A stretch of DNA of 64,000 nucleotides, from positions 117,777,429-117,841,428 of the forward strand of contig CM045770.1 of assembly GCA_025200525.1 (NCBI GenBank). The letters run 5' to 3'. The notes under the pieces were generated by a model. That model was not told where the DNA came from, made no database searches, and saw nothing but the letters and a program-made list of their open reading frames with translations. The stretch comes from Camellia lanceoleosa (lineage: Eukaryota; Streptophyta; Magnoliopsida; Ericales; Theaceae). Below are positions 11,364-22,355 of this stretch, one piece after another (position 1 is the first letter of the stretch; each line of letters begins with the position of its first letter). A program made the translations under genes and the position numbers.

Positions 11364-12494
11364 CACTACAACAAAAAGCACCAATGGCGACTAAAAAATG
11401 AATTTTGTCGCTGAAAGTTGCACAAATGGCGACTAAATCCATTTTGGTCGCCAAAAATGAAGACTTTTGGCGACTAAAACCATTTAGTAGCCAAATGTAT
11501 ATGTATTGGCGACCAAAAATCAGTTTGGTCGCCTATTATATGGTTTCAGCGACTAACACAATTTTCGTCGCCAAAAGTTATGGTTTTTACCGACTAAAAC
11601 AATTTAGTAGCCAAAGGTGCTGGTTTTGGCGACTAAAAAGCAGATTGGTCGCCGATTGTAGGTGTTTTGGCGACTAAAAACAGATTAGTCGCTGAAAGTG
11701 AAGCTTTTTGGCTACAAAAAAAAATTAGTAGCTAAAAACCGAGTATTAGCGACTAAAATTCAGTTTAGTAGCCAAAAGGTGTGTTTTTAGGCGCAACATT
11801 TTTTTTTAGCGACTGTAGAATTAATTAGTAGCCTAAAATTGTAGAATTGGCGACTAAATAATGGATTTAGTCGCCAAAAGTGAGATAAATTTTTTTTTAA
11901 TAAATAATTTATTTTTTACATAATTTATATTTAAATATATATAATTATATTTATATATATAGTGTTGTATTAATACTAGTGAAAGTAATATATAAATAAT
12001 ATAAGTTGCAATTATATTCATGTAATGGTTGAGTGGCATAGTGGGGTGGCGTGTGTTGTTAAGGTTTGGAGCTTGGAGGTCGTAGGTTCGAAGTGTGGGA
12101 GATGCTAAGGCACAGTGGGTAATCTTTTTTTTTTTTTTTTGAAAAATGCTTTTGGCGACAAAATACTGTGGTCGCCAAAAAGAGTGACAATTGCCGACGA
12201 AAAAATTAGTCGCCAATTGTATAAATAATATAAAAAAAATCACTATTGGCGACTAAAACTTTAGTCGCTAAATGTATAATTCCACAAATGGAATCGACTA
12301 TTGGCGACTAAAACTTTAGTCGCTGAAGACCTGTATATTGCCGACTAACTAATCTTTAGTCGCCAAAGGTATTGGCGACCACAGCGGCGACTAAAATATT
12401 TAGTCGGGAAAAGTGAAAATTCGACTTTTGGCGACTAAAAGAGGACTTTTGGCGACTAAAAATTTAGTCGCCAAAAGTGTTTTTTCTTGTAGTG
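11364..12494. mobile_element. Non-autonomous CACTA element (GGCGAC family), copy 1
   Basis: Starts CACTACAACAAAAAGC and ends GTTTTTTCTTGTAGTG, with a 3-bp duplication AAG (11361-11363, 12495-12497). Copy A shows the empty site at 4394-4396. Both sub-ends are packed with short inverted words TGGCGACTAAA / TTTAGTCGCC, the usual transposase-binding arrangement of CACTA elements. No transposase gene. The central part (about 11880-12140) is a different kind of sequence and holds a tRNA-like module. Open frames here arise from the repeated words. Confidence 0.9.
12022..12140 (+). other. tRNA-like pol III module in CACTA copy 1
   Basis: TGGCATAGTGGG (12034-12045) fits the A-box consensus TRGCNNAGYNGG at every position. 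GGTTCGAAGTG (12085-12095) matches the first seven bases of the B-box consensus GGTTCGANTCC. The box starts are 51 bp apart, and a 16-T run (12125-12140), a possible pol III terminator, follows 29 bp after the B box. The stems of a cloverleaf are not preserved, so this is a tRNA-derived relic or SINE-like core rather than a tRNA gene. Related modules sit in two other CACTA elements (17065-17150, 22727-22830). Confidence 0.6.
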
Positions 12495-12670
12495 AAGCCA
12501 CTAAAAGCACCACCATACTCTGCGCCCCACTTATTCATTTGGCCAACATTTGTGGAAAAATTAAACCAAACTCTCTCCTCAATATGAATGAAGTGGTTGG
12601 CCGGCCTTGATTAAGTTGGGCCTCCTACCGTCAGAAAATCATTAGACGCCCCTAGAGTATCATATGATAT

Positions 12671-13214
12671 TGTGTGTGTCAATTTCCGATCACACTGCCA
12701 ACTTAGTACTCAACTGGAGAACACCAGCAGAATAGATTAAGCCCAAACAACCTGCAACAGAAAGAAGAGATTGCGGCGGTGGCTCGTCCACCCGGGGGCA
12801 CTCCGACGATCAAGTCAGTAAAAATATCTCTCAAAGATAACAAATAGTGCTTAATTCGCTAGACAGAGCATAAAAGACATACCTTAGACCCATGGGGGTG
12901 CCTCTCTTTTATAGCCAACCCAATCCTAGTCCCAATAGGAGCTTAGCTCTAATGGACTTAGGATTACTGCTAATCTTGAACTCCTAGTAGGATTAGGATA
13001 AACTCTCTAAGAGTCTCATCTTTACCCAAACTGAAGTCTTCTCCCATTCTAGGACTCTTGTCCCATATCCGCTTATCTCGAATTCCAGTATCCTCGCAGA
13101 TAACCTTGGCCTAGCCGAGATAACCTTGGCATCATGACCAGGACATGTGGCACCTCGGCTGACACGTCGGCGTCATCTTAGCCACGTGTTGGTGCTCAAA
13201 AATATATCCCCACA
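12671..13214 (-). repeat. 3' LTR of the small LTR element
   Basis: Left-hand LTR, nearly identical to 14137-14679; it is the 3' LTR in the minus orientation. Its outer end reads TGTGTGTGTCAA, one TG longer than the other copy. Confidence 0.85.
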
Positions 13215-13289
13215 ACTGCCCTTTAGGTTCTATTACCTTGGCATCCTGAGGTGATGGAACCTATATCATTCATTCTTTTAATCATGACC

Positions 13290-13512
13290 TCGATTTAATT
13301 TCAACTTGTAAATTGTTACAAATTTCAACAAGTTTAAACAACAATCTCGGTTTAACTTCAACTTGTAAATTGTTACAAATTTCAACAAGTGTTAAACATA
13401 ACATCGGTTTAATTTGTAAATTGCTACAAATTTCAACAAGTGTTAAACATCTTCTCGGTTTAACTTCAACTTGTAAATTGTTACAAATTTCAACAAGTGT
13501 TAAACATCATTT
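13290..13512. repeat. Tandem repeat inside the small LTR element
   Basis: Three to four copies (period about 50-65 bp) of a unit containing AACTTGTAAATTGTTACAAA and TTTCAACAAGTGTTAAACAT. The unit is itself partly palindromic (ACTTGTAAATT...AAATTTCAACAAGT). It keeps a plus-strand frame open but lies antisense to the element, so I do not call a protein. Confidence 0.7.
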
Positions 13513-13979
13513 ATAACTCTCTGCCCCCTAATGTGGACTTATGTTCACATTAAGCTTGTGCATGTGATCTTGTTCGCCGAAGTTGGTTTCAAGCCGAGGT
13601 TGTTAGCCTTGATTTCTCTGTTGATCTTACTTGGTTTTAACCTGAGTTTGATTCTGCCGACATGGCAAGCCTATGTTACTCCAACTTAGTTCAACTCCAT
13701 TATATGCAAGATTCGACTCTGCCATATAATGAGTCTAAGTTATTCATCATTACCTCGGCCTCGCATCGGCAAGCTGTTTTTCTTCTCGGACTTAAGTGCC
13801 GAGATCTTGTCTTCTGAAATCTTGGATCGGCTCACTCAGGTTGAGCTCTTCTCTTGTCGGACCTATTCATCCAGACCGAGATCATGTCTTTCGGGATCTG
13901 GGGTCCGGGGCCTGAAATCCAGGATCTGCTCACTTAGGCTGAGCTCTTCTATACTTGAATGTCATCTCTTTGGGAACGC

Positions 13980-14099
13980 TCATGCCCCCTGTCTTCGCGT
14001 CCCTTCTGGAAGGGTTTTCATTCCGTTTATGTCGACAGACTCTCCATCTTCGCTAAACTCGTCGTTTTCAACACGTTGATCTTGTACGGTGATGGCCAT
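13980..14099 (-). pseudogene. Short gag-like start of the LTR element
   Basis: Reading minus, an ATG lies about 17 bp after the primer-binding-site-like segment, just inside the 5' LTR. It opens a 39-codon frame beginning MAITVQDQRVENDEF, then stops. Position and acidic composition fit the beginning of a gag frame that is otherwise deleted; there are no gag domains to confirm it. Confidence 0.4.
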
Positions 14100-14113
14100 C
14101 TATTCTCCTTTCT

Positions 14114-14136
14114 TTCCCACAGACGATGCCAAATTA
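14114..14136 (-). promoter_or_regulatory. Primer-binding-site-like segment
   Basis: On the minus strand, directly after the 5' LTR end (ACACA), the sequence reads TAATTTGGCATCGTCTGTGG. TGGCATCGTCTGTGGGA differs from the frequent plant gypsy form TGGCGCCGTCTGTGGGA at two bases. Confidence 0.6.
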
Positions 14137-14679
14137 TGTGTGTCAATTTTCGACCACACTGCCAACTTAGTACTCAACTGGAGAACACCGGCAGAATAGG
14201 TTAAGCCCAAACGACCTGCAACAGAAAAAAGAGATCCCGGCGGTGACTCGTCCACCCGGGGGCACTCCGACGATCAAGTCAGTAAAAATATCTCTCAAAG
14301 ATAACAAATAGTGCTTAACTCACTAGACAAAGCATAAAAGACATACCTTAGACCCATGGGGGTGCCTCTCTTTTATAGCCAATACAATCATAGTCCCAAT
14401 AGGAGCCTAACTCTAATGGACTTAGGATTATTGCTAATTTTGGACTCCCAGTAGGATTAGAATAAACTCACTAAGAGTCTCATCTTTACCCAAACTGAAG
14501 TCTTCTCCTATTCTAGGACTCTTGTCCCATATCCGCTTATCTCGGATTCCGGTATCCTCACAGATAACCTCGGCCTAGCCGAGATAACCTCGGCATCATG
14601 ACCAGGACATGTGGCACCTCGGCTGACACGTCGGCGTCACCTTGGCCATGTGTTAGTGCTCAGAAAATATATCCCCACA
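14137..14679 (-). repeat. 5' LTR of the small LTR element
   Basis: Right-hand LTR, the 5' LTR in the minus orientation. The minus-strand TATA box (TATAAAAGAGAGGC) is at about 14370-14377. It ends CCCCACA next to the GATAT target duplication. Confidence 0.85.
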
Positions 14680-14896
14680 GATATTATTTATGTGGTAATT
14701 TTAATAGATATAAAATCGTAATATATAGTAAATAAATTATTATTTGTTTCTCAATTATTTAATAAAAATGAATTATCATGTATTACTTGAAATTATTTTC
14801 ACTACGTTATAGTCTAATTATCCCCTTATCACATGGGTTTTGAGATTGAGCAATTATTCATTGCCCATGGCATTGATGTGCCACAAAATGATCCAA

Positions 14897-15520
14897 GTAT
14901 TCATTTGTGTGGAACTCATGTGGAATTCGCACAAATAAATAATTGAGATGGCTTTGGGGCAATATCACATATATTTTTTTCTAAAAAATCATAACTATCT
15001 CTTCTATATCATTGAAGTTGCTTGACGTAATTGATTAAAGGATCATTCTCATCGTTAAGCTCATTTTTATATTTTAAGTAAATTATCAATAAGTTTTAAT
15101 AGTTTGAATTAATTCTTATCAAGTCCTATTGAAAGTAAGTCCTAATAAAGTTATTGCTAAAAATAATTTTTTGTAACGATTTTTTGGATCTCGCTAAAAA
15201 TTGACAATTAGTAACTTTTTTTGTTACGATTTTTATAAATTGCTCCTAAAACTTATAATTAGTGACTTTTTTGTGACAAATTTTTCAAAATGTCGTTGAA
15301 ATTTGAAAATTAGTGACCTTTTTTTGTGATGATTTTTTTAAATTGTCACTAAAACTTATAATTAATGACATTTTTTGTGACAATTTTCAAACGGTGCTGA
15401 AAAATTATCGATACGGGTCTGGATTGAGACCCACAAGAAAAATATAAAAAATATAAAAATAATTAAAAATATAGATGAGAGCTTATTTCTACCCTTGAAC
15501 CCAGTCTACTTTCGACCTCC
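14897..15520. repeat. Non-coding stretch with GTGAC/GTCAC tandem repeats
   Basis: From about 15150 to 15420 a unit of 60-65 bp recurs four times: TTAGTGACTTTTTTGTGAC, a T-rich spacer, then TTGTCACTAAAACTT. The GTGAC/GTCAC words are inverted relative to each other, like CACTA sub-terminal words, but no CACTA ends were found. No gene. Confidence 0.5.
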
Positions 15521-16298
15521 CACTATAACAAAAACATACTTTAGTGGCACTACACTAGTGGCATATTTTTAGAAAATGCCACAAAAAATGATATTTAGTG
15601 GCACGTTTTTTAAAAATGCCATAAAACGACAAACATAAAAGGCTTTAGTGACATTTCAATGAACAAGTGTCACAAAACTACAACAAAAACATACTTTAGT
15701 GGCACTACACTAGTAGCATATTTTTAGAAAATGCTACAAAAATGATATTTAGTGGCACGTTTTTGAAAAATGCCACAAAACAACAAACATAAAAGGCTCT
15801 AGTGACATTTCAATGAACAAGTGCCACAAAACTACAACAAAACACACTTTAGTGACACTATACTAGTGGCATGTTTTTAGAAAATGCCACAAAAATAATA
15901 TTTGGTGACACATTTAGATAAATGCCACAAAGCCACAAACATATAAGGCTCTAGTAGCATTTTAATAAAGAAATGTCACATCAGTTTTATGGCATTTTAT
16001 AAAATAATGATACAAAAAATTATGTTCGTGACATTTACCAACAGATGCCACTAAACTTTAGTAGCAATGGCATTTTTTAAAAAATGTCAGGACACTAGGT
16101 AGGTGCAAATTACTTTTTATGGCACTTAGGTGAAAAGTTTCATAAACAAATATTTTATAGCATTTTGAGAAATGCCACTAAGTCAAAAACTTTCTAAGCT
16201 TATAATGGCATTTTTGAAAAAATAAAAAATGCCAATATATTTTTAAAATTTTTAGAATGCAGTAAGTAATTAAAAATAAATAAATTAAACTCAATATA

Positions 16299-17160
16299 CA
16301 CTACAGGAAAAAGCATATTCGGCGACTAAATTTCCTGACCAAAAAAAATTTGGTCGCTGAAAGTATAGCTTTCAGCAACCAAAACAGCATTAGTAGCCAA
16401 AAGTAAAGCTTTTTGGCGACTAAACAATTTTAGTAGCCAAAGGTCTACAATTGGCGACCAAAACTAAGTTTGGTCGCTGATTATATGGGTTTTAGTGAAA
16501 AAAAATTTTAGTAGCCCAAAGTAAAGCTTTTTGGCGACTAAAAAAATTTAGTAGCCAAAAGTCTACAATTGGCGACTAAAAATAAGTTTGGTCACTGATT
16601 ATATGGGTTTTACCGACTAAAAAAATTTTAGTAGTCAAAAGTAAAGCTTTTTGGTGACTAAAAAAATTTTAGTAGCCAAAAGTCTACAATTGGCGACTAA
16701 AAAATAAGTTTAGTCGCCAAAAGTGGTTATTTTTAGCGCGGGAGAACTAAAATCCTAAGGCGGGAATTAAATTTTTTGGCGACCAAAATTTTGGTAGCTG
16801 AAAGTGCATCTTCGGTGACCAAATCCGATTTTGGTCGGCAAAAGTTAAGTTTGTTAGCAACTAAAAAATAATTAGTAGCCAAAAGTATAAAATTGGCAAC
16901 TAAAAAATATTTTTAGTCGCTAAAAGTGGTCTTTTTTATTTTACTAGTAAATAGTTTATTTTACATAAATTATGTTCAATAAAATAATTATGTTTATACA
17001 TATACTTTTATATTAATATAGATGTATGTACTATATAAATAATATATGTTGCATATATAATCATATGGTGCTATAGAGGTGTAGTGGGAAGAGTATTGTG
17101 TATAAGGTTTATGGTGCGGGAGGTTGGCGGTTCGAGTCTCTGCAAGAGCGGATCAAATTG
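16299..17160. mobile_element. Left half of a nested CACTA element (GGCGAC family), copy 2
   Basis: Begins CACTACAGGAAAAAGCATATTC and continues with many TGGCGACTAAA / TTTAGTAGCCAAAAG words, then an AT-rich core similar to copies 1 and 3 and a tRNA-like module. No matching right terminus or target duplication was found, so the right boundary is approximate. Confidence 0.65.
17065..17150 (+). other. tRNA-like module in CACTA copy 2
   Basis: AGGTGTAGTGGG (17077-17088) is an A-box-like motif and GGTTCGAGTCT (17129-17139) matches the B-box consensus at 10 of 11 positions; starts are 52 bp apart. The upstream 'ttgcatatataatcatatgg' is shared with copy 3. No T-run follows here, because the sequence switches to the outer element. 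Confidence 0.6.
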
Positions 17161-17519
17161 TTCTACAACGAATTATTGTCACGAATGGCACTTGATAGCG
17201 TCATGAATAGTGCCTACCATGACATTAAAGTGTTTAGTCTTGATGGTGTAATGACACTTATAAGTGTCACTAACTCTTTTTTTAATGGCGCTTGATAGTA
17301 CCACAAATAATATCTACCATGACATTAAAATGTCATTGAAAGTTTTTAGCCATGATGGTGCAGTGGCACTTGCAAGTATCTACCGTGGCACTCGTATCTA
17401 CCGTGGCACCGATAGAAGTGGCACTTGTTCAAAATGCCACAAGACCAAAAAATGCCATTAGAAGAATAGTTTTGTGGCACTTTCAAATGTCACTAAATTA
17501 AAAAAATGTTGTAGTGTCC

Positions 17520-18368
17520 TTATCATACATTAGTCTACAAAATTATTATTCAGATGTAATACCATGTGGATTTGGGTATCAAAATTTCCTTCATATTAGC
17601 ATAACTAATAGATACAATTCGCAACCGCAAGAAAAAAATTAAATTAAATTAAAATTAAAAAAAAACCCCCATAATATCATAATATGACTAGCTCGTTTGG
17701 CCTAATATTTCACTTGAAACTCAGTTGTTCAAATCTTTCTATCTATGTTTGGATCAATTATATGTTGTATTTAATTTTTATTATTATGATTATAAATTCA
17801 TTAGTTTCACTGTAATATTATATATAAATTAAAAAATCAAAATAAAAACTTTATTCAACATTGTAAAATAGGGTTAAATTTAAATAATTGTAATTCACTA
17901 TTTATATCATTCAACAAACCACTAACTTTAATGATAAAAAATAAAATAATAATAATAATAATAAATAAATAAATAAAAAAGCCTAGAAAGTGATCAACAA
18001 ATTGACCAAGCCCAACAACTACTAATAATTACATGCAACCCCCCGTAATGGGGGAGAAGTAAAATCAACCAACACAAAAGGTGTCAAACTTCTCTTTATA
18101 AGAGTTAAATCCAAAATCTCATACTACAAAGATTGCTATACAATTATTGAACCAAATGCCGTGGTTAAATATTGTTGTAATAGTGCATCTCAAAAATGTA
18201 ATCACTTTCATAAAATCATGCATTTTGTAAAGTCTAATATATCTCAAAATTTGAAATGAAGACTTGGAATTAATCTGTATGATTTGAGAGGACCTTAACT
18301 TTGGGGTCAACAATAAATATCCCATGATTTTATAAATATTGAAATTTGCATAAATAAAATTCAAATTG
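17520..18368. other. Intergenic DNA, no gene seen
   Basis: AT-rich. Around 18170-18340 is a copy of a repeat ('tatctcaaaatttgaa...gaagacttggaatta...ggggtcaacaataaatatc') that recurs near 20860, 24230, 26405 and 28933. The minus-strand open frame at 18119-18457 overlaps this repeat and a MITE and shows no domain. Confidence 0.4.
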
Positions 18369-18369
18369 A

Positions 18370-18597
18370 GGCATCGTTTGGTAAGTGACTTTTTTAGTAA
18401 AAAAGTCAAAAAGTTACTAAAAAGTTGAAAAGCCAACAACCTATACCAAAAAGTCAAAGATTCTATTTTCTCTTTACTTTTTGCACATCTTTTCGTAAAA
18501 AGTCAAAAAGTCATCCCAAGCATATTAATTTTTTTTACATCATATTTTAGCCAAAAAGTTAAAAAGTTACTAAAAAAATATGTTTCCAAACGACGCC
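18370..18597. mobile_element. Tourist-like MITE
   Basis: Ends GGCATCGTTTGG / CCAAACGACGCC are inverted, and 3-bp TGA flanks both sides (18367-18369, 18598-18600). The interior repeats AAAAAGTCAAAAAGTTAC-type words in both orientations. 228 bp, non-coding. Confidence 0.65.
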
Positions 18598-18952
18598 TGA
18601 GTATACTTATTCCGTCAATCTCTTGCTTAAATTTCACTCTCATCATTCTTATTGCAATTTGTCTTAATTTCAAACAAATTTTATTGTGAAGTTGAAATAT
18701 AATATAACTTTATTTATATATATTTTTTTATATAAACTTGCAATTTTAAAAATTTTATAATAGCAATTCAGGGATCAAAGTGAACCTAAGCAAATTTGAG
18801 ATACTTGAAAAGTGAAAAGTATTATAAAATGTAAGAGCTAAAAACATCAAAATGAAACACTATCATTCCTAAATGTCAAAATTATGATTTGATGAAGTCA
18901 TTTCAACTGAACATCTTATATGCTTTTTATTTTTTATATTTTTTTATGAGCA

Positions 18953-18953
18953 A

Positions 18954-19009
<56 letters not shown>
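18953..19009. repeat. (ATA)n microsatellite
   Basis: About 19 uninterrupted ATA/TAA units next to a foldback element. Confidence 0.9.
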
Positions 19010-19011
<2 letters not shown>

Positions 19012-19530
19012 GGGTTAATTACATTTTTAATCTCTATATTTTGACTCAAATTTTACTTTGGTCCTTATAATTTCAAATTGAACAATTTTTTCCATACACT
19101 TTAAATCCAGTTTCAATTTGGTCTTTTCGTCTAAAATTCTCTTAATTTTTCTTAGATATATACCTTTTTTTTCATATAGTACAATTTTTTTTTTTTATAC
19201 CTTAGGAGACTAACAAATGTCCCAAAATCATTAACTTTAACTTCCAACTTAAATAGGAGGGCCGAATTAAAACTAAATGATAGGGTGAGTTCTATGGTGC
19301 CAACCTAGTTGGGATCATTTAGCGCACTGTGATGCTCATGCATCCCTTTCTTTTCTTTTCCTTTCTTTGTTGATGTATTGCCTTGTCCTTTGTACTTGTC
19401 TTTTCATCAATAAATCATTTTCTTTGCCGATCAAAAAAAAAAGTGTAGGGACAAAACTATTTCATTTGAAATTATAGGGACCAAAATGAAATTTGAATCA
19501 AACTATAACGGTGAAAAGTGTAATTAACCC
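19012..19530. mobile_element. Foldback/MITE-like repeat with a retroposon fragment inside
   Basis: Ends GGGTTAATTACATTTTTAA and the complement of the right end GGGTTAATTACACTTTTCA are inverted repeats; interior phrases resemble 1209-1623. The middle (about 19275-19441) is different: GGTGCCAACCTAGTTGGGAT, a CT-rich stretch and A10. This looks like the 3' end of a plant SINE or LINE inserted into the element. Confidence 0.6.
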
Positions 19531-19837
19531 AAATAAAAAAACATTTTGGGGAAAAAAAAAAAAAAAAAAAAAAAGCCCATAGTTTGACCATTTTGTAACA
19601 AAATAAATCATGAATTTTTAATTATAGGCTTATATAACATTTGATGGAATGACCTCAATTTCCACCAATTTAATTCCCCTACTTTGTTCATTATAATAGA
19701 ACAATAACAAATTTATAGTTTTTTTTTTGGGTATGATTTGTTGGTGATAAGATATAATCTTGCAATGACTTTATCTTAATTGTAAAGAGCTTATTCCAAT
19801 GGAAAATTTTCATGTTCAAATGCTTCCGAGGGTTATT

Positions 19838-20165
19838 TATACAAAAACTCCTAAACTATTGAGAAATATCATTTTAATTTTGTAAACTATAAAAACTTAG
19901 AAATAGATTCCTTAAACTATTGAGAAGTATCACTTTGCATTCTAAACTATACAACCGTACAAATGTTCCTAAATTATAAAAATATACAAATTAGACCGTT
20001 AATAAAAGCGATCAAAGTGAAATATATCAATAGTTTATAGGGTCTATTTTTACGTTTTTATAGTTTAGGAGAACAAAATAATACTTTTCAATAGTTTAAG
20101 GAGTCTATTTTTATGTTTTTAAAGTTTAAAAGGTCAAAATAATATTTTTCAATAATTTAGCAAGT
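19838..20165. repeat. Foldback repeat
   Basis: Phrases such as CCTAAACTATTGAGAAATATC on the left recur inverted on the right (GATATTTTTCAATAATTTAG-like). Together they form imperfect arms over about 330 bp. Non-coding, MITE-like; termini uncertain. Confidence 0.5.
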
Positions 20166-22005
20166 TTCAAGCATTGGTTCATAAAATTCAAATGAAAGGG
20201 TTGAATTGAATTGATTACATGTAAGTCTATGAAATTAAAATGAAAGAGTTGGACTTAATTGATTAAAAGACCACCCTCAAGTCAGTTTAATGTGGGCCTC
20301 CTTATCACACGTTAATTCAATGAAATAATTGGTCTTAATTTATTAAAGGACCAACTTAAAACCTGTCTAATACTGGCCTCCTTATTACACGTTATTTCAT
20401 ATAACTATTATTCAATTGTAATACTGTATGAGTCTTTGAATTGAAAATCTCTACACATTCAAACTATTGATAAATACAATTTATTAATATATACATATAC
20501 ATATATTATGTTCATTAAGATTAAATTTCACACTCAAGATTAGACGAATTCAATCTCACCTCTTAACGAGGGTGGTGTCAATGGTAGTTTGGTTTTATTT
20601 TAAAATATTGTGATAATTTCCTTTCACTTGAGCTTTATAATAGTGCAATTTCAACTATTACAAAACTTAAATGTTCTTTTTTTTGGGTGAATAACTTAGA
20701 TGTTCTTAATAAAATTAATATAGTAATTAGGTACTCTAAAACTTTATTCAACATTTTAAAAGTCGCCAAATTTGAGTTGTAATCCACACCTATCAGTAGA
20801 GCCCAAGCTGTGAAAGTGCCTTACTCTCACATTCATGACACCATGCGTTCTATATCTCAAATTTATTATTGAAGACTTAGAATTAACTTGTACTATTTCA
20901 GGAGGCCTTGAATTGAGGTCAACCGAAAATATCCCATGTTAATAATTCTATAATTTGAAAAAGGGGGGGGGGGGATAGCCCAAATTATATTTATCATCAT
21001 TCACTTTTTGCACAAATTTTATTATGATTTTTTGCATTTCAATTGTCACAATCTTAATCCCATATTTTCAAACATATTTTTAATATGATCTTTTGGTCAA
21101 TTTGTTGTTGAATTATATCCAAATTTCATATTAGTACTCGAATTTTCCTAAACTTTGAATCATATTCATATGAGAACCTTTATATTTATTTAATTACATA
21201 GAACTCAAGTTTATTATGCTAATTAAATTTTGTGGTAGATTATTGTGCAAAGAGCCTTTAAAAAACTCAATAAGAATATTGATGGTTATGAAAATGGAAA
21301 ACAAAAACTAATATCACAAAATGAATAAGAGCGGGAAGGATAATCACAAATACACAAGACCAAAATTTATACAGCTTGATTTAAGTCTATCTAACACAAA
21401 AAGAATAATACACTAAAGAACTACAGATGATAAAAAAATAAATAAAAAATAAAAAACAAAAACTCTATGTTAGTTCAATTCTTGGGTTACACTCAATCAA
21501 ATTCAAACCAACCCAAAAACTTGTAGTGTAATCATATATCTACTTTCTAAAAAGATTTATAAATCATTTATTTGCAATGAATTTTCAATTTTACCTTTTA
21601 AATATTTCATTCTATATAAATTAACTTTTAAAATATTTTGTTCTATATTGAGCAGTCACAAAATTTTTAAATTAATGTTGAATCACAGCTCAACATGAGT
21701 TTATTTGAGTTGAGTTATTTCAGTTTCAAAATATGATTAATTTCGATTTGAGTACAAAATTTGGAACTGATAATACATGCCTAACCCTAATTGCCACTAC
21801 GCCACAAGGATAATGGGTATTGTTGCACCCTTAACGCTATGTTTGATTCATAAATTTTGGTAAAATTTAGAAAGAAAAATAAAAAAATATAAATGAAATG
21901 TGAATGAAATGCAATAATGTTTACTTACATTTCACACATTTTTTTTCTTTCTAACACCCTCCCTGGCCATACGTCCTGGTTTTTAACCCTTCTTAAAATT
22001 GAGAA

Positions 22006-22040
<35 letters not shown>

Positions 22041-22355
22041 GTGACCAAAAAAATTAACTTTAAATCAAGAACTGTAATATAATGGCAAAGTTAAAATTTT
22101 GGATTATCATCTAATAATAAATAATTATTCTCTATAAAATCAATAAATAATTATGTGGACATAGTAAGACTAATTATATAGATGGTGCTTATTGCATTAC
22201 GATAGTAGTTGCATTTAAATAAATACATATAATAGTAGTTATTGAATTTTGTTGGATAATAATTACATTTAAATAGTAAAATTTATCTTTTTTATGTTAT
22301 AATTTATAGTAATACCACGTATTATTTATAGTGATGATTTACTGTCATGCCAAAT

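Larger units (their letters stand above)
12671..14679 (-). mobile_element. Small non-autonomous LTR retrotransposon (minus orientation)
   Basis: Two direct repeats, 12671-13214 and 14137-14679 (about 544 bp each), with TG...CA ends and a perfect 5-bp duplication GATAT outside (12666-12670, 14680-14684). Orientation follows from three signs. Reading minus, the 5' LTR is followed by TTTGGCATCGTCTGTGGGA, close to a common gypsy primer-binding site. A TATAAAAG box lies in each LTR on the minus strand. A purine stretch (AACCTAAAGGGCAGT) precedes the other LTR. The 922-bp interior holds only a short gag-like start and a tandem repeat; pol is absent. Confidence 0.88.
11341..14896. repeat. Tandem unit C of the RLP upstream region (shortened)
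   Basis: Third direct copy. It contains a CACTA element (11364-12494) and an LTR element (12671-14679). Without them only about 400 bp of unit remain: the promoter-proximal part and the final GCAATTATTCATTGC block, joined across a deletion of about 1.8 kb near 14850. Homology stops after ATGATCCAAG at about 14896. Confidence 0.8.
15521..17516. mobile_element. Non-autonomous CACTA element (GTGGCA family), nested and chimeric
   Basis: Starts CACTATAACAAAAACATACT and ends AAAAATGTTGTAGTG; 3-bp duplications TCC at 15518-15520 and 17517-17519. Sub-terminal words are AGTGGCA/TGCCAC. From 16299 a second CACTA end of the GGCGAC family begins, whose right end is missing; sequence returns to GTGGCA-family words after about 17160. 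The most direct reading is insertion of one CACTA element into another, followed by a deletion that removed the inner right half. No transposase. Confidence 0.8.

Noticed and set aside
12022..12140. A real tRNA gene
   Set aside because: A and B boxes are present, but the acceptor, anticodon and T stems do not pair, and there is no plausible anticodon loop.
11405..12610. Open frames in the CACTA element that mimic repetitive proteins
   Set aside because: They are made of the sub-terminal words TGGCGACTAAA and TTTAGTCGCC, which have a binding role in CACTA elements.
13729..14204. Plus-strand open frames of 116 and 81 codons
   Set aside because: They are antisense to the small LTR element, whose primer site, TATA box and LTR order show that it reads on the minus strand.
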